Assembly (NCBI RefSeq): GCF_024713975.1
Contig: NC_091100.1
Location: 23,635,501-23,699,500 of the forward strand
Origin: Paralichthys olivaceus
Lineage: Eukaryota > Chordata > Actinopteri > Pleuronectiformes > Paralichthyidae
DNA: 64,000 nucleotides
Direction of reading: 5' to 3'
Positions 1 through 12,941 of this stretch are shown in pieces (within the stretch, counting starts at the first letter, position 1; every line of letters begins with the position of its first letter). The notes below the pieces were generated by a model, which worked only from the letters and a program-made list of their open reading frames with translations, made no database searches and was not told where the DNA came from. The translations under genes and the position numbers were made by a program.

Positions 1-610
1 AAAGATATGTTTGAATACATGCAGCAGGTGGAGGAAATTAATTATATTGGTCGAGCTGTGTGTGAGATTACATTACCAACTGGGAAGTTGTTTTTGCCAG
101 AATTTATTGTGCAGCCGCTGCTGTAATAACAACCTATTGTGCACGAAGCAGCGGAAGATTTCTGAACCAGATGAAGACTTGTGCTCCATTGTTACTGCTT
201 TGTTTTGTTATAAAGTCTATATGCCGAGGGTCAAATTGTAGAGATGTCCCACATAAAGTATCTCACAACTTTCCATTACAGCTTTTAGAATAGATAGTAT
301 AAAGGTTAGATCACAAGACTCAAGTCTGACTGAAATGGTTCGCTCACGTTAGCTAAGCATAAAGGCTTGAAGGGGAAAACTCTTATCCTGGCTCTGTTCT
401 ACAGTGGCTGCAGTCTCTCGTTTTTACACTTTGATTTTTGTAAAGGTTAAACAAACAAGATATAACATGGTAATTAGCTAAATTTAATGGTTGATTTTTT
501 TCAACCTTTTAATCATTGACTGTATATAAAAATGGACGACATGTCTCCTCTTTCTCTCACTGTACTAAAGTGAACCTAAAATATTGTAAAAATAAAAGCT
601 GCTACTTGTG
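1..610 (+). other. Unassigned transcript-3'-end-like segment
   Basis: A frame is open from base 1 to a TAA at 124-126 (42 codons, with an acidic helical-looking stretch, DMFEYMQQVEEIN). It is followed about 465 nt later by a canonical AATAAA at 591-596 with a GT-rich stretch just after it. This could be the last exon and 3'UTR of a short transcript, or an alternative terminal exon inside a pecam1 intron. There is no room for the pecam1 Ig exons between 610 and 1938, so the segment probably lies inside that gene. I do not recognise the peptide. Chance openness is quite possible. Confidence 0.2.
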
Positions 611-1937
611 CTCTTGCCATCATTTGGAGCCAGAGTCTGCGCAGTATTGATTGTAGGGTTGAGCTGTGTTACTGACGTCCCACCAATGCACTCAACCAAC
701 CATGAGTCAGTCTCAGCCGTCAGTCGTGACTCTTCAATCTGTTTATAACATCATATTAAAACCAAATTTGCCAGGAAAAAAAACAATTGAAAGTAAATCT
801 GTGTGATAAGAACTACAGAAACCATCTTAAAGAAAGATTTTGTTTATGTTTCTTTAGACTTTTGGGTTTGATGCTTGGCTCATTCTCTGTAGAGGAGTGG
901 GGTTTATGACCAGCACTGCAGCCAGTCAGGGGCCGATCAAGATGATTTGGCTTCACTCAAGGGGAACTGATATACAGTTCTTTATATACACTTTATGCTC
1001 CACAAAGATGAGAACCTAGCCTTTTTCTTAACAGTTTTTCCTTTGTTCAGGGTTTATGCTATAGGCTGAGCTAACCATTTGTTGTCTGTAGCTTCATAGC
1101 AGATTATAGAGATTTAACACATATAATGTTATTTTAATCTAACTCTCAGTAAAACAATTAATAAGTATATTTTCCAAATGTGAAATGTGATGAAGACGTA
1201 CCCACACACATCACGTTCATAGAGTGGTACAGGAATGAGTAGTTAGCGGTTTTGGTCTTCTGTTTCCCTCTTCCCTTATGTTCTTGGTCTTTTCATTTTT
1301 GTCTGTTTTATTTTTATTTGTGGGGGGCGCTCTTTCTGGGCAGAGGCCGGAAATAATTTCTGTGGTCAAGACATTTTGTCATGTCATTCACATTGGTTAA
1401 CACCCCACTCATGATTTAATATACAATTTACATGTTTTTAAAAGTGGTTCCTATCAAGTTAGTAAATGAGTTGTCAGGGACATCATTAGGCCGCACCACA
1501 CATGAAAACCATTCCACTCATCACACTTTAACAGCCTTGTGTTGACAACAGTGCTCCTCCAAGCTTTTATAGGCTTTTGCAGAAGAGATACAGTAAGTGT
1601 GCTAAGTCAAAGAACAAGCTGGAAGCTTAGTGGTGTTGAAGTTGGAGTCATGTGACTGTGGTGCAATTCATTTAAAGCCTAAAATGTCCCTGTTTCTTCT
1701 GGTGATTTAATTTAGGCTTTGAGAAAGGTGTTCATGTGAAGAATGTCTTGCTGGAAATAATGTGCAAGCTGTGATAAACATGTTGCTCATATCTTTAATG
1801 TTTCATCATTTGCAACACTCGCAAATGTGATGATATTTGAATTACCTGTCAATGTATGTGTCTTTATTCTAATCAGTGAATTGATGTGTGGGTTTGGCCG
1901 CTGTCTGACCTAATGACCGTCTTTCTGTGTGTCACAG

Positions 1938-4900
1938 TGAGGATGGTCAGAGCTGCTGTCAGTGTGTGGAGTGAGCGACCACCTGAAGCAGGTGAGTGGG
2001 GCTTATAATGCAGTTTACCATCATGTTAAATGTTAAATGCTTTGAATCTTGGTCCAGTTGAGGCAGATGGCCGCCGACACTGAGTCTGGTTTTGGGGGTT
2101 TCTTCCAGTTAATGAGGGAGTTTGTTTCTCTCCAAGTGTTTGCTTCTCGTGGCAACAGTTGGGTTTCCCTATAATATTGTTAGGTCTCAACCTGAGATAA
2201 AGTATGTCATGATTTGGTGTTATGCACATACAATTGAATTGAATTGATCATGTGCTTGATGTAGCCAATGATGAGGAGAGCAGCGTGGTGTCCAGCGAGC
2301 CTGATGTAGAGTATACAGAGGTGGTGCATCCCCAACCAGTGGATACTGTCAGAGGTAAACACACAAACCTGTGTTGTTTTGAGTTCATGTCTTTATCATT
2401 TTTTTCTGCCAATTTTGTTTCTCTATCTTCATTTCACATTCTTTTTGTCGCTGTTTTCTAACCATCTGTTTTTTCCCCCTCCACTCCAAACGACTTTGCC
2501 AAAACCATTTTTCTCTGCTTTGCCCACATTCCTTTAGAGTTGATAAGACAAGACCTGGGAGGGGCCTAATTACCCAGAACTTATACATGTCCAGGTCACT
2601 GTAACAGCTGGGACTTCCAAAACCACTGCAGATCTTATAAACAGGAAGGGTTGAACTAATTGCCTGGCTGGTGTCTGATACTAGCCGTCCTGTGCTGAAG
2701 CTCCCAGCAGGCCAGGGATGGCAGAATGTCACACAACCGGCATATTTTTAGGTTTTCTCTCAATGACAGATCAAACACAGTATCCACCAATCTTTATCTT
2801 TGATGTTCAAGCAGGCTAATGTGTTGCTTTTTACGTTAACAGTCCCACTGCGAAAAGGCACAGACACAGTTTACAGCGAGCTCAAAAATCCTCCACATGG
2901 TGAGTTTAACATCTTTAAAGCTGCACTGAAGAATATTTCTGGAGGGAAAAATAATTCATCAACTACATGTAGTTATGGGCTTGTTTGTAGTGACAAACTC
3001 AGAGAGAATTATCACCCAACTCTGCTTTTTCTTTCAGCACTGCTAAACGTTCTAAAACCAAAACCGCCTCACTGCTCTCATCAGCCTTGTTTCTTGTTTC
3101 CACATCAGGCAACTGTTTTCAGGATTGTTTACCAAAGTGTTCTGGTGAAGTAACTGTTGCAACAGTTTGCAAGTGAACATTTGAGCAATAAAAGGTGGAG
3201 ACCAAATCAGACCTCAAAGGAGAGTGACAATTAAACTTATGTAGATGATCAGAAATAAGACTGTCATTGATGTCAATGTGCCTGTTGCATATTTATGTAG
3301 GGAACCGTTTGCTAACCTTTTCACTTTTATTTTTAAAAGTTGTGAACTCTGGTCTGAAAATTGTGTCAGCTGCTCAATCAACCTCTGAAATGTCCAACAT
3401 GCAATATTTGAAATAATATCAGCAGTTAAGTAAATCATTCAAACTTACATACAAGCCACACAATTTTCTGAAAAACATTGACTTTCAAATTTCCATTGCA
3501 GCTAAACCAGGTAGGTTGAATGCAAATTTTTCTAACTGATGAATAATTCTGAAGTAGCTCCGGAGCATTAGCACAGACCAAGAGAACAGCCCATTCCAAA
3601 CAGGCAGGTTTAGAACGGGTACTGCATTAGCCTATTAAATAAAAATATTGTAAGTGGCAAAATCATCAATTAATGCAGCTTTAAATACTTTGTTACATCA
3701 TAAAGGTAAAGGAGACATTTCTAGACCTTACTGAACATTATATTATTAGATGAGAACTTTTATAACTGATGGAAAGACAGTTTACCCTGGCCAGCTTCAG
3801 AACCATGACTATATCCTGTGGGTGCTGGCAGGAACTTCCTGTTATTAGAACAGCAGCCAGACACTGGACGTGTCTATCAAGAAGTCCATCGGATTCCTAA
3901 TGTTTCCTGTTCAACAGTAACAAAAGAATCCTGGGTCAGTGTGCGAAGCTTCTGTACGAGTGAGGTGGAATATTGACATAAATGACAGGGATGGGACTAA
4001 TTGGCTTGGGCTGGGCAGTCTAATGCTGAATGGGCCTCTGCAGTGGAGGAACAGGTGAGGCAGCAGGTTCAGCCCCATATCATAACTGTAAAATGACTCA
4101 TGAATAACTCTGAGGTCAGCCAGTGAGGATGTTGAGTCACCTGACCAACCCACATTTGCTCATTGTGAGTTGAACTGTTGGGATTTTCTTTCATTTTTAA
4201 GGTCTGGACTTAACTATGTAAGTTTCCTTGAGATAATGTATATTATGAATTGGTCAAAAAATATAATTGAATTTCATTTTCATTTGTGATACATTTATTT
4301 TGTGCTGCTTTGTCCTTTAGGTGCTGCTGACCCTCATGACTATGTGAGTAATTAACTACACAATCAATCCTTTTTAAATATGTTTCTCTCACAGATTTTC
4401 TGCAAATTTCTGTATTTTCATTTAAATTAATGATTCATTTGAAATCCCTACATGCAAGCAAAACTATTAATATCAAATTGTTGTTATAGATTACCATTAT
4501 ATTTAATATCTCAGTAAGATATTGATGTATTCATTATTAAATACTAATCAGCCTAAGATGTATAATGCATTTAGGTTTTTAATGCAGGTAGATTCAGTGC
4601 AGTTAAAACTCTGATGAAATAGTTAAAATTTTCTAATTATATACAGTAACATTATGTGTCTTACTTGTAATCTAAACTCCTTAAACCATTCCTATGTCTC
4701 TGCATTGGCTGCCTCCTGGTCACACTGAACCTCTGCAGGCCGATAGTAGCCCGCAGAGTGGGAAATGACTGTCAAAGTTTCCTGACGAGAACAAAGGCAT
4801 TTGGGCCGGGGCTTCCTTCCCTATCGCCCAGTCAGATCAGTGCACTGGTCCACTCACATTAACTCTAAGCCCATCTCAGCCAGTGCACTGTCTGCCATGC

Positions 4901-5557
4901 AAGCCGTAATCACCGTCCCTCCCGAACGCACCATTTGCCCCTAAATGGTGCTGCAGGCAGCTAAAGAGAAGAAGTTGAAAAAATAAGCAAAGGATGTGAC
5001 ATCATGATCTGAATGTGGTCCTTTCTTTCATCAGTGTATCTCCTAGATAACAGATAAAGCGGTTTGCTATGATCACAGCCTTATTATGGTTTTTCTGTGC
5101 CTCAAGAAGCTGATGTAAATTTGCAGTTTGTGTTTTGGAAAACTTCCTCCAGGAGTGTGTTGTTAGACTTAGCAACAAGAAAAAGTTATCTCCAAGGTAG
5201 TTTGGGAAACAGATGAGAAATCAAGTTAAAATCAGAGTACACAGGCAATTATTTTCAATACATGCACCAAAAGGGAATAAAATTATATATATAAATAATA
5301 TATGCCCAAATTTTGCATCTTATTTGTTCATTTGATTTTCGTTTAACAGCATAGTTGTGTTCTTCATTGTTAACTGCTTTGTGTTGTGTGCTGGGTATTA
5401 AGGTTCAGGATGGTAAATGAAGCTGTGACGGTGTTTATTGGCTCTGTGTCAGCAGGGTTCAGTGGAGTACGCAGAGCTCAACGGTGACCGACCTGAGATC
5501 AGTCACCACCTTCCAGAGGTCAACGACCACCGGGACCTGCCGGTGCCGGTGGACTAG
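1938..5557 (+). CDS. pecam1: Platelet endothelial cell adhesion molecule 1 (CD31), cytoplasmic tail exons (3' end of gene)
   Basis: PECAM1 is a homophilic Ig-superfamily adhesion receptor of endothelium and blood cells. Its tail recruits SH2 phosphatases through phosphorylated ITIMs. Visible coding exons join in phase: 1938-1991, 2265-2354, 2843-2899 (all phase 1 to 1), 4321-4343 and 5456-5557 ending in TAG. A 9-nt microexon at 3502-3510 would also keep the frame. The tail contains SEPDVEYTEVV, then DTVYSELKNP, matching the spacing and wording of the human pair DVQYTEV and TVYSEV. It then has GSVEYAELNGD close to the C-terminus, a third tyrosine motif. The Ig domains, transmembrane segment and signal peptide lie upstream of the window. 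Assignment rests on the paired tyrosine motifs and the 1-1 exon phases. Another ITIM receptor is possible but less likely. Confidence 0.8.
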
Positions 5558-5690
5558 TTTTGGCACCACCCCTTCCTTCTGCCACCTCTAAACCACACTT
5601 TATCATTGTAACCATATGACTATATCACATCTTCCTCCTCTGCTTCAGTAAAATAATGTGCTAGGTTAGCTGTAAATATTTTTTAGTCTT

Positions 5691-5696
5691 AATAAA
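5691..5696 (+). terminator. pecam1 poly(A) signal
   Basis: Canonical AATAAA 134 nt after the pecam1 stop codon, followed by a GT-rich stretch (tgtgtttgtttggtg). This implies a short 3'UTR of about 150 nt. Confidence 0.75.
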
Positions 5697-7248
5697 GGCA
5701 TCTCACCTATCCTTACTGTGTTTGTTTGGTGCTGTGTTTTTCTTGTTCCCACAGAGATCTGATAAAACACGGATTAAATGATAGTGGGTCATTATATTAC
5801 AGCTGTAAAGACAAGTGCATCTTCCTCAACTCAAGTTCCAGTTATTTTATTTTCCATTTGTATTGGTACATGGTGTACACAGTGAACGTAGTGGCCACAC
5901 ATTAAATAAAAACTGAAGAAGTGAAATCAAATCAAAAAGAAAACATAAATTACATAAATGTAAATACTATTGCCTTTGGCGTATGAACGTACATCACAGT
6001 GAGAGTGTGCCTCAGGTTGTACAGGTTTCACCACCAGGCATGTTGCATGAGGAACATTATGATTATTCTGTTGCACCAAAGTTCATGGTCTGAACTGTAT
6101 TGCTTATTTCCTGAGGGTATGTGGCAGATATGACAGTATTTATGCACAATGTGGGAATCTACATAATCATAGTAGTTGTGCAGAAAGAAAGTCCAAAGTG
6201 CAATGTGTCAGTGTGTAAATATGAACCATAGAGTAAATATTTATTTCATACATGTATTATATCAAACATCAGTGTGCAATCATATATGATAATGTGCAAA
6301 GGAGATGTTCTTGTATGTAATACAATGTACACACACACTTTTCAGAGCAACTGGTCAAATACTGTCGTCAGGTTTAGTCTCACATTTAACTAATGAATCA
6401 CACATGGACAAACATGTTTACAGCCAGTTGACAAGCTGAATGATGTCACATCCTGTCCCCACAGATGTGACAGAGGTTGGAGAGAAATCATTGCTGTGTT
6501 GTTTGTTTGTTGGCATTTAGTAGCCTACTGAATATTACATGTTTCTGTCAATGTGTTGTTTTATTTCAGCAAGGATTTCTTCTTATCTACCACTAGAGTG
6601 TGGTATTGCAACAAAAAATAACCTTAGTTATTCCAGAACCTTTAGTTCACAAAGGATGTAATGAAATTACTTTTTGTGATCTTACAAATATCTATGCTCA
6701 AATAAGGGAAATATGAAACATGGAATCATGTCCTTTATTCACACCATGGTGGCATGTACAGTGGAGACTGACATGTGTTGCCAGTTGTTCTCTGAGTAAA
6801 TATTTGAGTTCAGCTCATACTTGAACAAGAGAAGAGTTTCCATTCTCTTACCAGTCTCAGTGTGTGTGTCAATCATCTTCAGGTGCTGGTGTTGCTAAGA
6901 AACTGGAGCACCTTTTGTCCTCTCCACATGTCTGAACTTCATATATTTTTCAGTGCACCAGCCCTGGGAGCTTGCTTTTCCCAATACAGATTAATGGAGG
7001 CCTAGTGTCATCATAACTAAAGTCGGTTTGATTGTAGCACATTGATATGACCTCTTTTGTCATGCAATGTTCTTGTTCCTATGACAGAAACAAACGTGCA
7101 CATTGACCAGTTAGACTGATGTCACATCAGTATACTGTGTTTTCTCAGGATATGTATTTTTCCAATATGTCATTCATTAATCATCATTAATCACATGTTT
7201 TATATCAACAATGGATCTGATGATTATGTCTAAAGTGAAATGGATCAG

Positions 7249-7614
7249 TTAAATGTTCACTGTGCAGAATTTAGGGACATCTAGTGGTGAAGTTGCATGT
7301 TGCAGCTGAATACCCCTCACCCTCCGTTCCAAACATGAAAGAGAAACTGTGGAAACCTTCAGTTATTCATGAAAACTCTCAAGGTGTTTAATTTGTCCAG
7401 TCTGGTCTACTTTAAAAAAAACATTGTGGCCTCCGTAGAGAGGACACGCTCCTGATGTAAATGTAAAGTATTTAAATATAAATGGCTCATTCTGGGGTAA
7501 AGAAAGCAAAAATGTGTAAAATTTAGAGGAAACACAACATCACTAGGATAATTTTATATAATACATTTCTGCCATTAGATCCTTTCACCTAAATCTTACA
7601 CACTGGAACTTTAA
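7249..7614. mobile_element. MITE-like element with about 24-bp terminal inverted repeats
   Basis: The left end (TTAAA, then GTTCACTGTGCAGAATTTA) is matched in inverted orientation by the right end (TAAATCTTACACACTGGAAC, then TTTAA), with a few mismatches. The inside carries the segment 'gacatctagtggtgaagttgcatg', which recurs almost unchanged near 47926-47950 in this window. No open reading frame is present, so it is non-autonomous. The superfamily is unclear. TTAA-type ends could suggest a piggyBac-mobilised element. Confidence 0.65.
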
Positions 7615-9355
7615 TGTCAAGCCCTCAGAGATGTATCACCCAACACTACAGTTCCTCTCTGGTCTATGCAGCCTTGCTTTGAGCTTAATGTTTTGTTTTT
7701 ATATCAAACAACTCAAACCTCAACACCCTCATCAGACAGCAAATGGCCCAGTAATTATTGATTAGCCTGTGAACATAGTGGAGCACCCAACAACTAAAGA
7801 GACAGATATTTCCCTCAGGAGTTGGTATGAGATTCCAAAGACTAAAGGCACTGCTCCAAATGTTGCTCTTTATCTGCCGGATGTTTTAACAGGCATCTCA
7901 CAAGTTCATTGCATTTGTTTTTCCTAAGTGAATGTCGTTATATTAAACCATGTCCAAATACTAACATATTATTGGGGGCAACTACACATAGTGATCTAAG
8001 ATGGAGGGTCTACACTATTAACTGTCTTTGTGCTGCCCTCCTCTGGATAAATATGCTTATCACAGTGATGAGTCTAATTATAATTTTTATTATTAGCAAT
8101 AATTATTATAGTAAAAATTATGATTAACTAAGGAAATGTCTTACTCTTCTAATAATAACACATCCGATCTCCTTTACTACATTTCTCCATTGGATAGTTG
8201 TGTCTACTGCTATTTGCTGCGTGCTTTCTCGCCTCCATAAAGTTGTTACTGTATATGCAGAAAATCAAATCTCATGGTTTTATCTGCAGCTGTGCATGCA
8301 ATAAGATTCTCTCTCCCACATGAGAAGTGGTCTCTCTCTCTTTAGTCCATGCACCTGTCACTAAGATCTGTTGCATATGAGAGTTGCCATAGATTCAATA
8401 AAAGATGTGGGAAGAGAAATTGAACAAAATTCCTGGATCAGCCCAGTTATTTGGATCCAGAGAAAACTTTTAGGAGTTATTTTCTGACCCAAACAGCATC
8501 CTCCCATTAAGCTTTATGTTAATGCTAATGTTAATATGTCCAGTAGAACTTGCTTATTTAGTTGTATCTGCTAAATAACAAATGCAAACAAAATAGACAT
8601 TATTGGCTCCGGAGCGGAGGTAATGACGTCAACCCTTTACTTTTTTACACAAATCTAACCATCATGTTGATGCTCAGTTGCCTCTTCTCCCAACAAGAAC
8701 ATAATAAATGAGGCCTGCTTTTCTCTACTCTCTTCTAACATTTTCCAGAAATGACTGCGAGAGAGCAGTATTTTTGAATTAGATGCATTATGATGAGAAG
8801 GACTTCTCTGGAAGAGCCCAGTCTATTGCATGTAGCATGTGATAACTCCACATCTCTTTTACAAAACAAATGAACAAACTCTCCCCTTCAAAATGTACCT
8901 GTAGTCTTAAACCTGCTGCTGATATACCATGATAGGCCATTTCTGTGAAACAACAAAAGGTGAATACAACTTTAAAAGTCCCAGACAGGATCAGTTACAA
9001 TACAATACATTAAATCTCAGTCTGCACATATTTATTTTGTGGATTATGTTCTGATTAAAAAAGACATGAATGCAGGGTTTTCCTACTACAGCTAAATTGC
9101 ACATGACAGTAACCAACCACTACCTGGCATCATACCAGGACAAGGATTTGTTCCTCAGAATACTGAGCAGTGTTTGTGGACAGCTACATCCTGAAGTTCG
9201 TTGTCACTGTCTTGAATAATGAATCGGGCTTTACAATGCTGATAATGTGCAATGGATAAAACAATTTGCAGTTCCATATTCTGAGAATACTCGATCAAAA
9301 TACAACCAGATGCTGTTGAGTCAATGGGGAGGGGCTGATATCTATGGGTGCGCTG

Positions 9356-9465
9356 TTGCACCAACAGGGGCAATTTTGGGGTTCAGTGTCTTGCACACCT
9401 TGGCATGTGGAAGGAAGGGGAAGACTGTGATCGAACCAACAACCTTCTGATTGAACTGACAGGAA
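9356..9465 (+). repeat. Fragment of a common teleost dispersed repeat
   Basis: The segment reads 'ggggcaattttggggttcag tgtcttgc' and continues through 'ggcatgtgg' to 'gatcgaaccaacaaccttct g'. I recognise this consensus as a very frequent dispersed fish repeat. It explains the clutter of overlapping open frames on both strands between 9150 and 9600, none of which looks like a gene. Confidence 0.6.
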
Positions 9466-11789
9466 ATGACGCTCACAGAAGGTTTTGTGGTCATGTAGCA
9501 CAGGGGTGGAAAGGCACCAGTACAGAAGGGCAAAGCTGTTGTCACACTGTTACTTACGCAAGACCTTTTCATCAGCTAAAGAGGAACAGTCACTGACAGT
9601 AAGAACTATTTCCATGTATGTCTAACCTGTGAAAGAACACACACCCCTTAAGCTTTAATGTAGTAACCCTGTGTTATTTCAATATGTTGTTGAAAATACA
9701 AACATGTGCTTTCTGTCAGAAACGTCATACATAAATGATGAACAGAATTCATCAAGTTGGAACCAGCTCATTTCCTGGGACACATTGTTTGCCACAAACT
9801 GTTCTTTTTAAAAATACATTGAAATGACGCAGTTTCAAATGGTGAACATTATGAATGAAACATGCAGGTAATGTTGGCTGTGCGGCAGCGTCCGCATAAC
9901 TGATTATAAGCTCACATTATCCTCAGAGTTTCCTGTAATTGAAAATCCTTCTCCTCAATGACCTCAAGGACTCCGGGGGCCTGGGTGGATTGGCATGGCA
10001 ACTGTACTTGGAGTCTTTCTCATTTTTTTTGAATAAATGTATTAAAAGGTGAACGTCAGTGTCCTCTCTCTCTGTCTCTGCCAACAACCTTATTAAAATC
10101 CCATTATACTGAATGACGCTACTTCATCCAAATGGTCAAAACACATGCTCCAGCACAGTGTATGTTGATTAGTGTGTCATCATCGTTCTTTCTGATCTGA
10201 ATCCATCGTGCTTATTACTGAACATGCTGGGGCAGTAATTGACATGAACAATTTGATTTGCTCTTTGCCAGCTCTTTACATCTTTCTGCTTCACTCAAAC
10301 CCACAATCATCTGCTATTTTGTGAGTCTCAGGAACGTATTGTTCCTTAATTTTCAATCTTCTGACACATTTTTGAATGCATAAATATGTTGGAAACTCTC
10401 AAATCTTTGCATACTCATCCAGTCTGGTAAAAAACTAAATCTATTGTATCTAGCATGTGGCCTTTGCAAAATAAAAATCAAAGCCCCTTGTTTTAATTTT
10501 GCACTATAGATAAACTCAAGATATTTCAAAGCCTATTAGGCCTGAGACTTTTACAAAAAAGTATCTGAGAGCCATACCCTCAACCCAACATGAAATCTGA
10601 TATCTTTTATTAAATGGTCAGAGGTGGGGCAATTTTGGAGAGGAATGACACATCTGTGGTAGTTCCTGCAGCAGTAATCTCCAGGACCACATTTTGCCAT
10701 GATCACACACACGCATATACAAACTGACCTTGTCACCTTTGTAAACGGCATCAATCATGTTGGGGGGTGTTGTTGACACACAGGAGAATGTCAAACTACC
10801 CAAAGGTCCTGCAAATTTAACTGCTGACACAACTCCAGCTAAAATTCAATACAGGTCTCCAGTGTCCATGTGGGTGATGATGATGTAATATGGAAATCAT
10901 TGATGCATTGATGAGTTCGGTTGTGTGTTCCTTTATGTTGCTGCTTCTGTCTTTCCTGTCATCTCTCTATCTTTTCACAGTGTGACACACATACACACAA
11001 CGCTGTTAACAATAAGCTGAAACTCCATAAAGCACCTTCAAGCTGAGGGGAGCTGCAGACTCAGATGTTTAATCTCTGTTTCTCTATCACTATAAATGAG
11101 TCTTTCACACTGTTTCACATTATTGATAGCTTTGAGTAAAGAAGCTGTGTATAATTTTTTGCCCTTTGAGTTTCTGCATATGTTATTAAATTAATATTTA
11201 AAATATTAGAGGTATTTTTTCTGATATTGACTGGCAGCATATAAGCCTTCTCTACATGCCATCTTGTGTTCGATTTACTGAGGTAAACTGATATACTGTA
11301 ATTAGAGTGTTGGCCATTTTCTGGACTCTTGATTTGACTACCTGAATCTTTGGTCACTCTTGCATAAAGAGTGAAAGCCAAGACTTTCTCTTGTGCTGGC
11401 AGCTATGAGGTATAGAGGCTGTTCCCAACACACCTACCCTCCTTGTGAAAAAGCATCCTGAATATCACTTTTTTTTAAATCTCATTTCCTATCATTAAAC
11501 ACTCCCCCTGTTCACTGTTGACCTGCCTGATAACATAAAAGTTAAACAAATAAAAAGGAGATTAAAATTAGCAGTGGTGCAGTCAGCATGGGCAATATTT
11601 GCATTTAGAAATCGCCCTTGATAAAATAAACAGATAGCCTCTCACTTTAGCAGTAATTTAACTGTTTCATGGGCTGTGTGTAGATTAAAGCAAAGCTACT
11701 GTGGGGTTGTAATGTACGTAAAGCAGAAAAGTACATAAAGAGTGTCTCACTGTGTTTTTTAAATTTACAAGAATTTACAATTGTAATTG

Positions 11790-11850
11790 AAGCTTTACAA
11801 TACATTTCATTTAGTTGACAATTTTATCCAAAGCGACTTACAATACGTTT
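11790..11850 (+). repeat. Fragment of a dispersed teleost repeat (tttatccaaagcgacttaca motif)
   Basis: Contains 'catttagttgacaatttta' directly followed by 'tccaaagcgacttacaat', a motif seen very often in fish genomes. It usually sits in the same repeat family as the fragment at 9356-9465. It is a short, diverged remnant. Confidence 0.5.
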
Positions 11851-12410
11851 ACATCTTCTATTAAAGTTTATGACACCAATGACTTGATGCGTTATGATAA
11901 AAGTTTTTTTGGAGTGACTGGGTTTCTCTTCTGTTGCAGGATGTAGACAAACCTCGGCGAAAAGTGACAAACTGTCAAGCTGTGGCTGAAAAGACTGTTT
12001 GTCAAAACTGAGGAGTGCCAGAAATTCATGACACATATGATTTGTGAAACAAAGAGAGGTGGACCACGTGTCTTTTTTTGTCCCGACTGGCAACAGAGTG
12101 TTGAGTGCATACTGACACATTCAGGTGCTACAGAATATAAGGTCTATGTTTTACAAGCAGTATTATCACAAGAGCATCCACTTGATTCCTCTCCAAACAC
12201 TGTGTACTGTTGGTAAATATGAGCATTAGCAAACTTAACTGATTAGTTGTCCATATGATTGTATGGCAGCCATATCACATCGCTTTATATAACAGCTTCA
12301 AAGTCAGACATGTTGAATTAGGGGAGTTTTGGATGAATGCTAATTTGCCTTAGTATGGTTGCTTCAGTCAGAAGAGTTTGTTGCCTTGGAAACAGAGCGA
12401 ACATTTGATC

Positions 12411-12941
12411 CTAAATATCACTTTGTCGCTCATCTGCATTAAATCTGACCACAAACTGCCTGGTGCGTCACAAACAGAGTTTCATTCCAAAATGATATAA
12501 AAACATCTTCACTTAAAACTTCAGTTTATTGTACATGACAAAAGTTCATCTGCAGCGTTTGTGTTGACGCCACTGCAACAAGGAAGTTTTGTTATTTCTG
12601 GAGAATCCAAGGTGATGCAACGCCAGGTCACTTAATTCGACGTGTCACCTCCGCTCAGGAGATTTGTCCGTTTGCACCCAGACCTTTATCCAACATTAAC
12701 ACATGAAACCACCGCAGGAACTGAATTGTCCCAAGTGTTTGTGTGTGGGAGTTTGCTCCAGCCACTTAACACTTTAAAGTTAAACAAACGCCCTCAAGAT
12801 ACAGCTTTTTAAATGATCACTAAATCCACTTTGTTGCTCATCTGCATTAAATCTGACCACAAACTGCCTGGTGCGTCACAAACAGAGTTTCATTCCAAAA
12901 TGATATGAAAACATCTTCCCTTAAAACTTCAGTTTGTTGTA
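12411..12941. repeat. Partial tandem repeat, unit about 408 bp (about 1.3 copies)
   Basis: Block A (12419-12530, 'cactttgtcgctcatctgca' and onward) is followed by block B (12531-12831), then by a second near-identical A (12827-12941). The last bases of B ('gatcactaaatccactt') also resemble the sequence just before the first A. The arrangement is therefore a tandem array of an A+B unit, cut off on both sides. Block B occurs again, at the same 301-bp length, in intron 1 of p4hb (15963-16263). Confidence 0.85.

Noticed and set aside
9155-9596. Cluster of short open frames on both strands.
   Set aside because: The DNA is a known type of dispersed fish repeat, so these are not genes.
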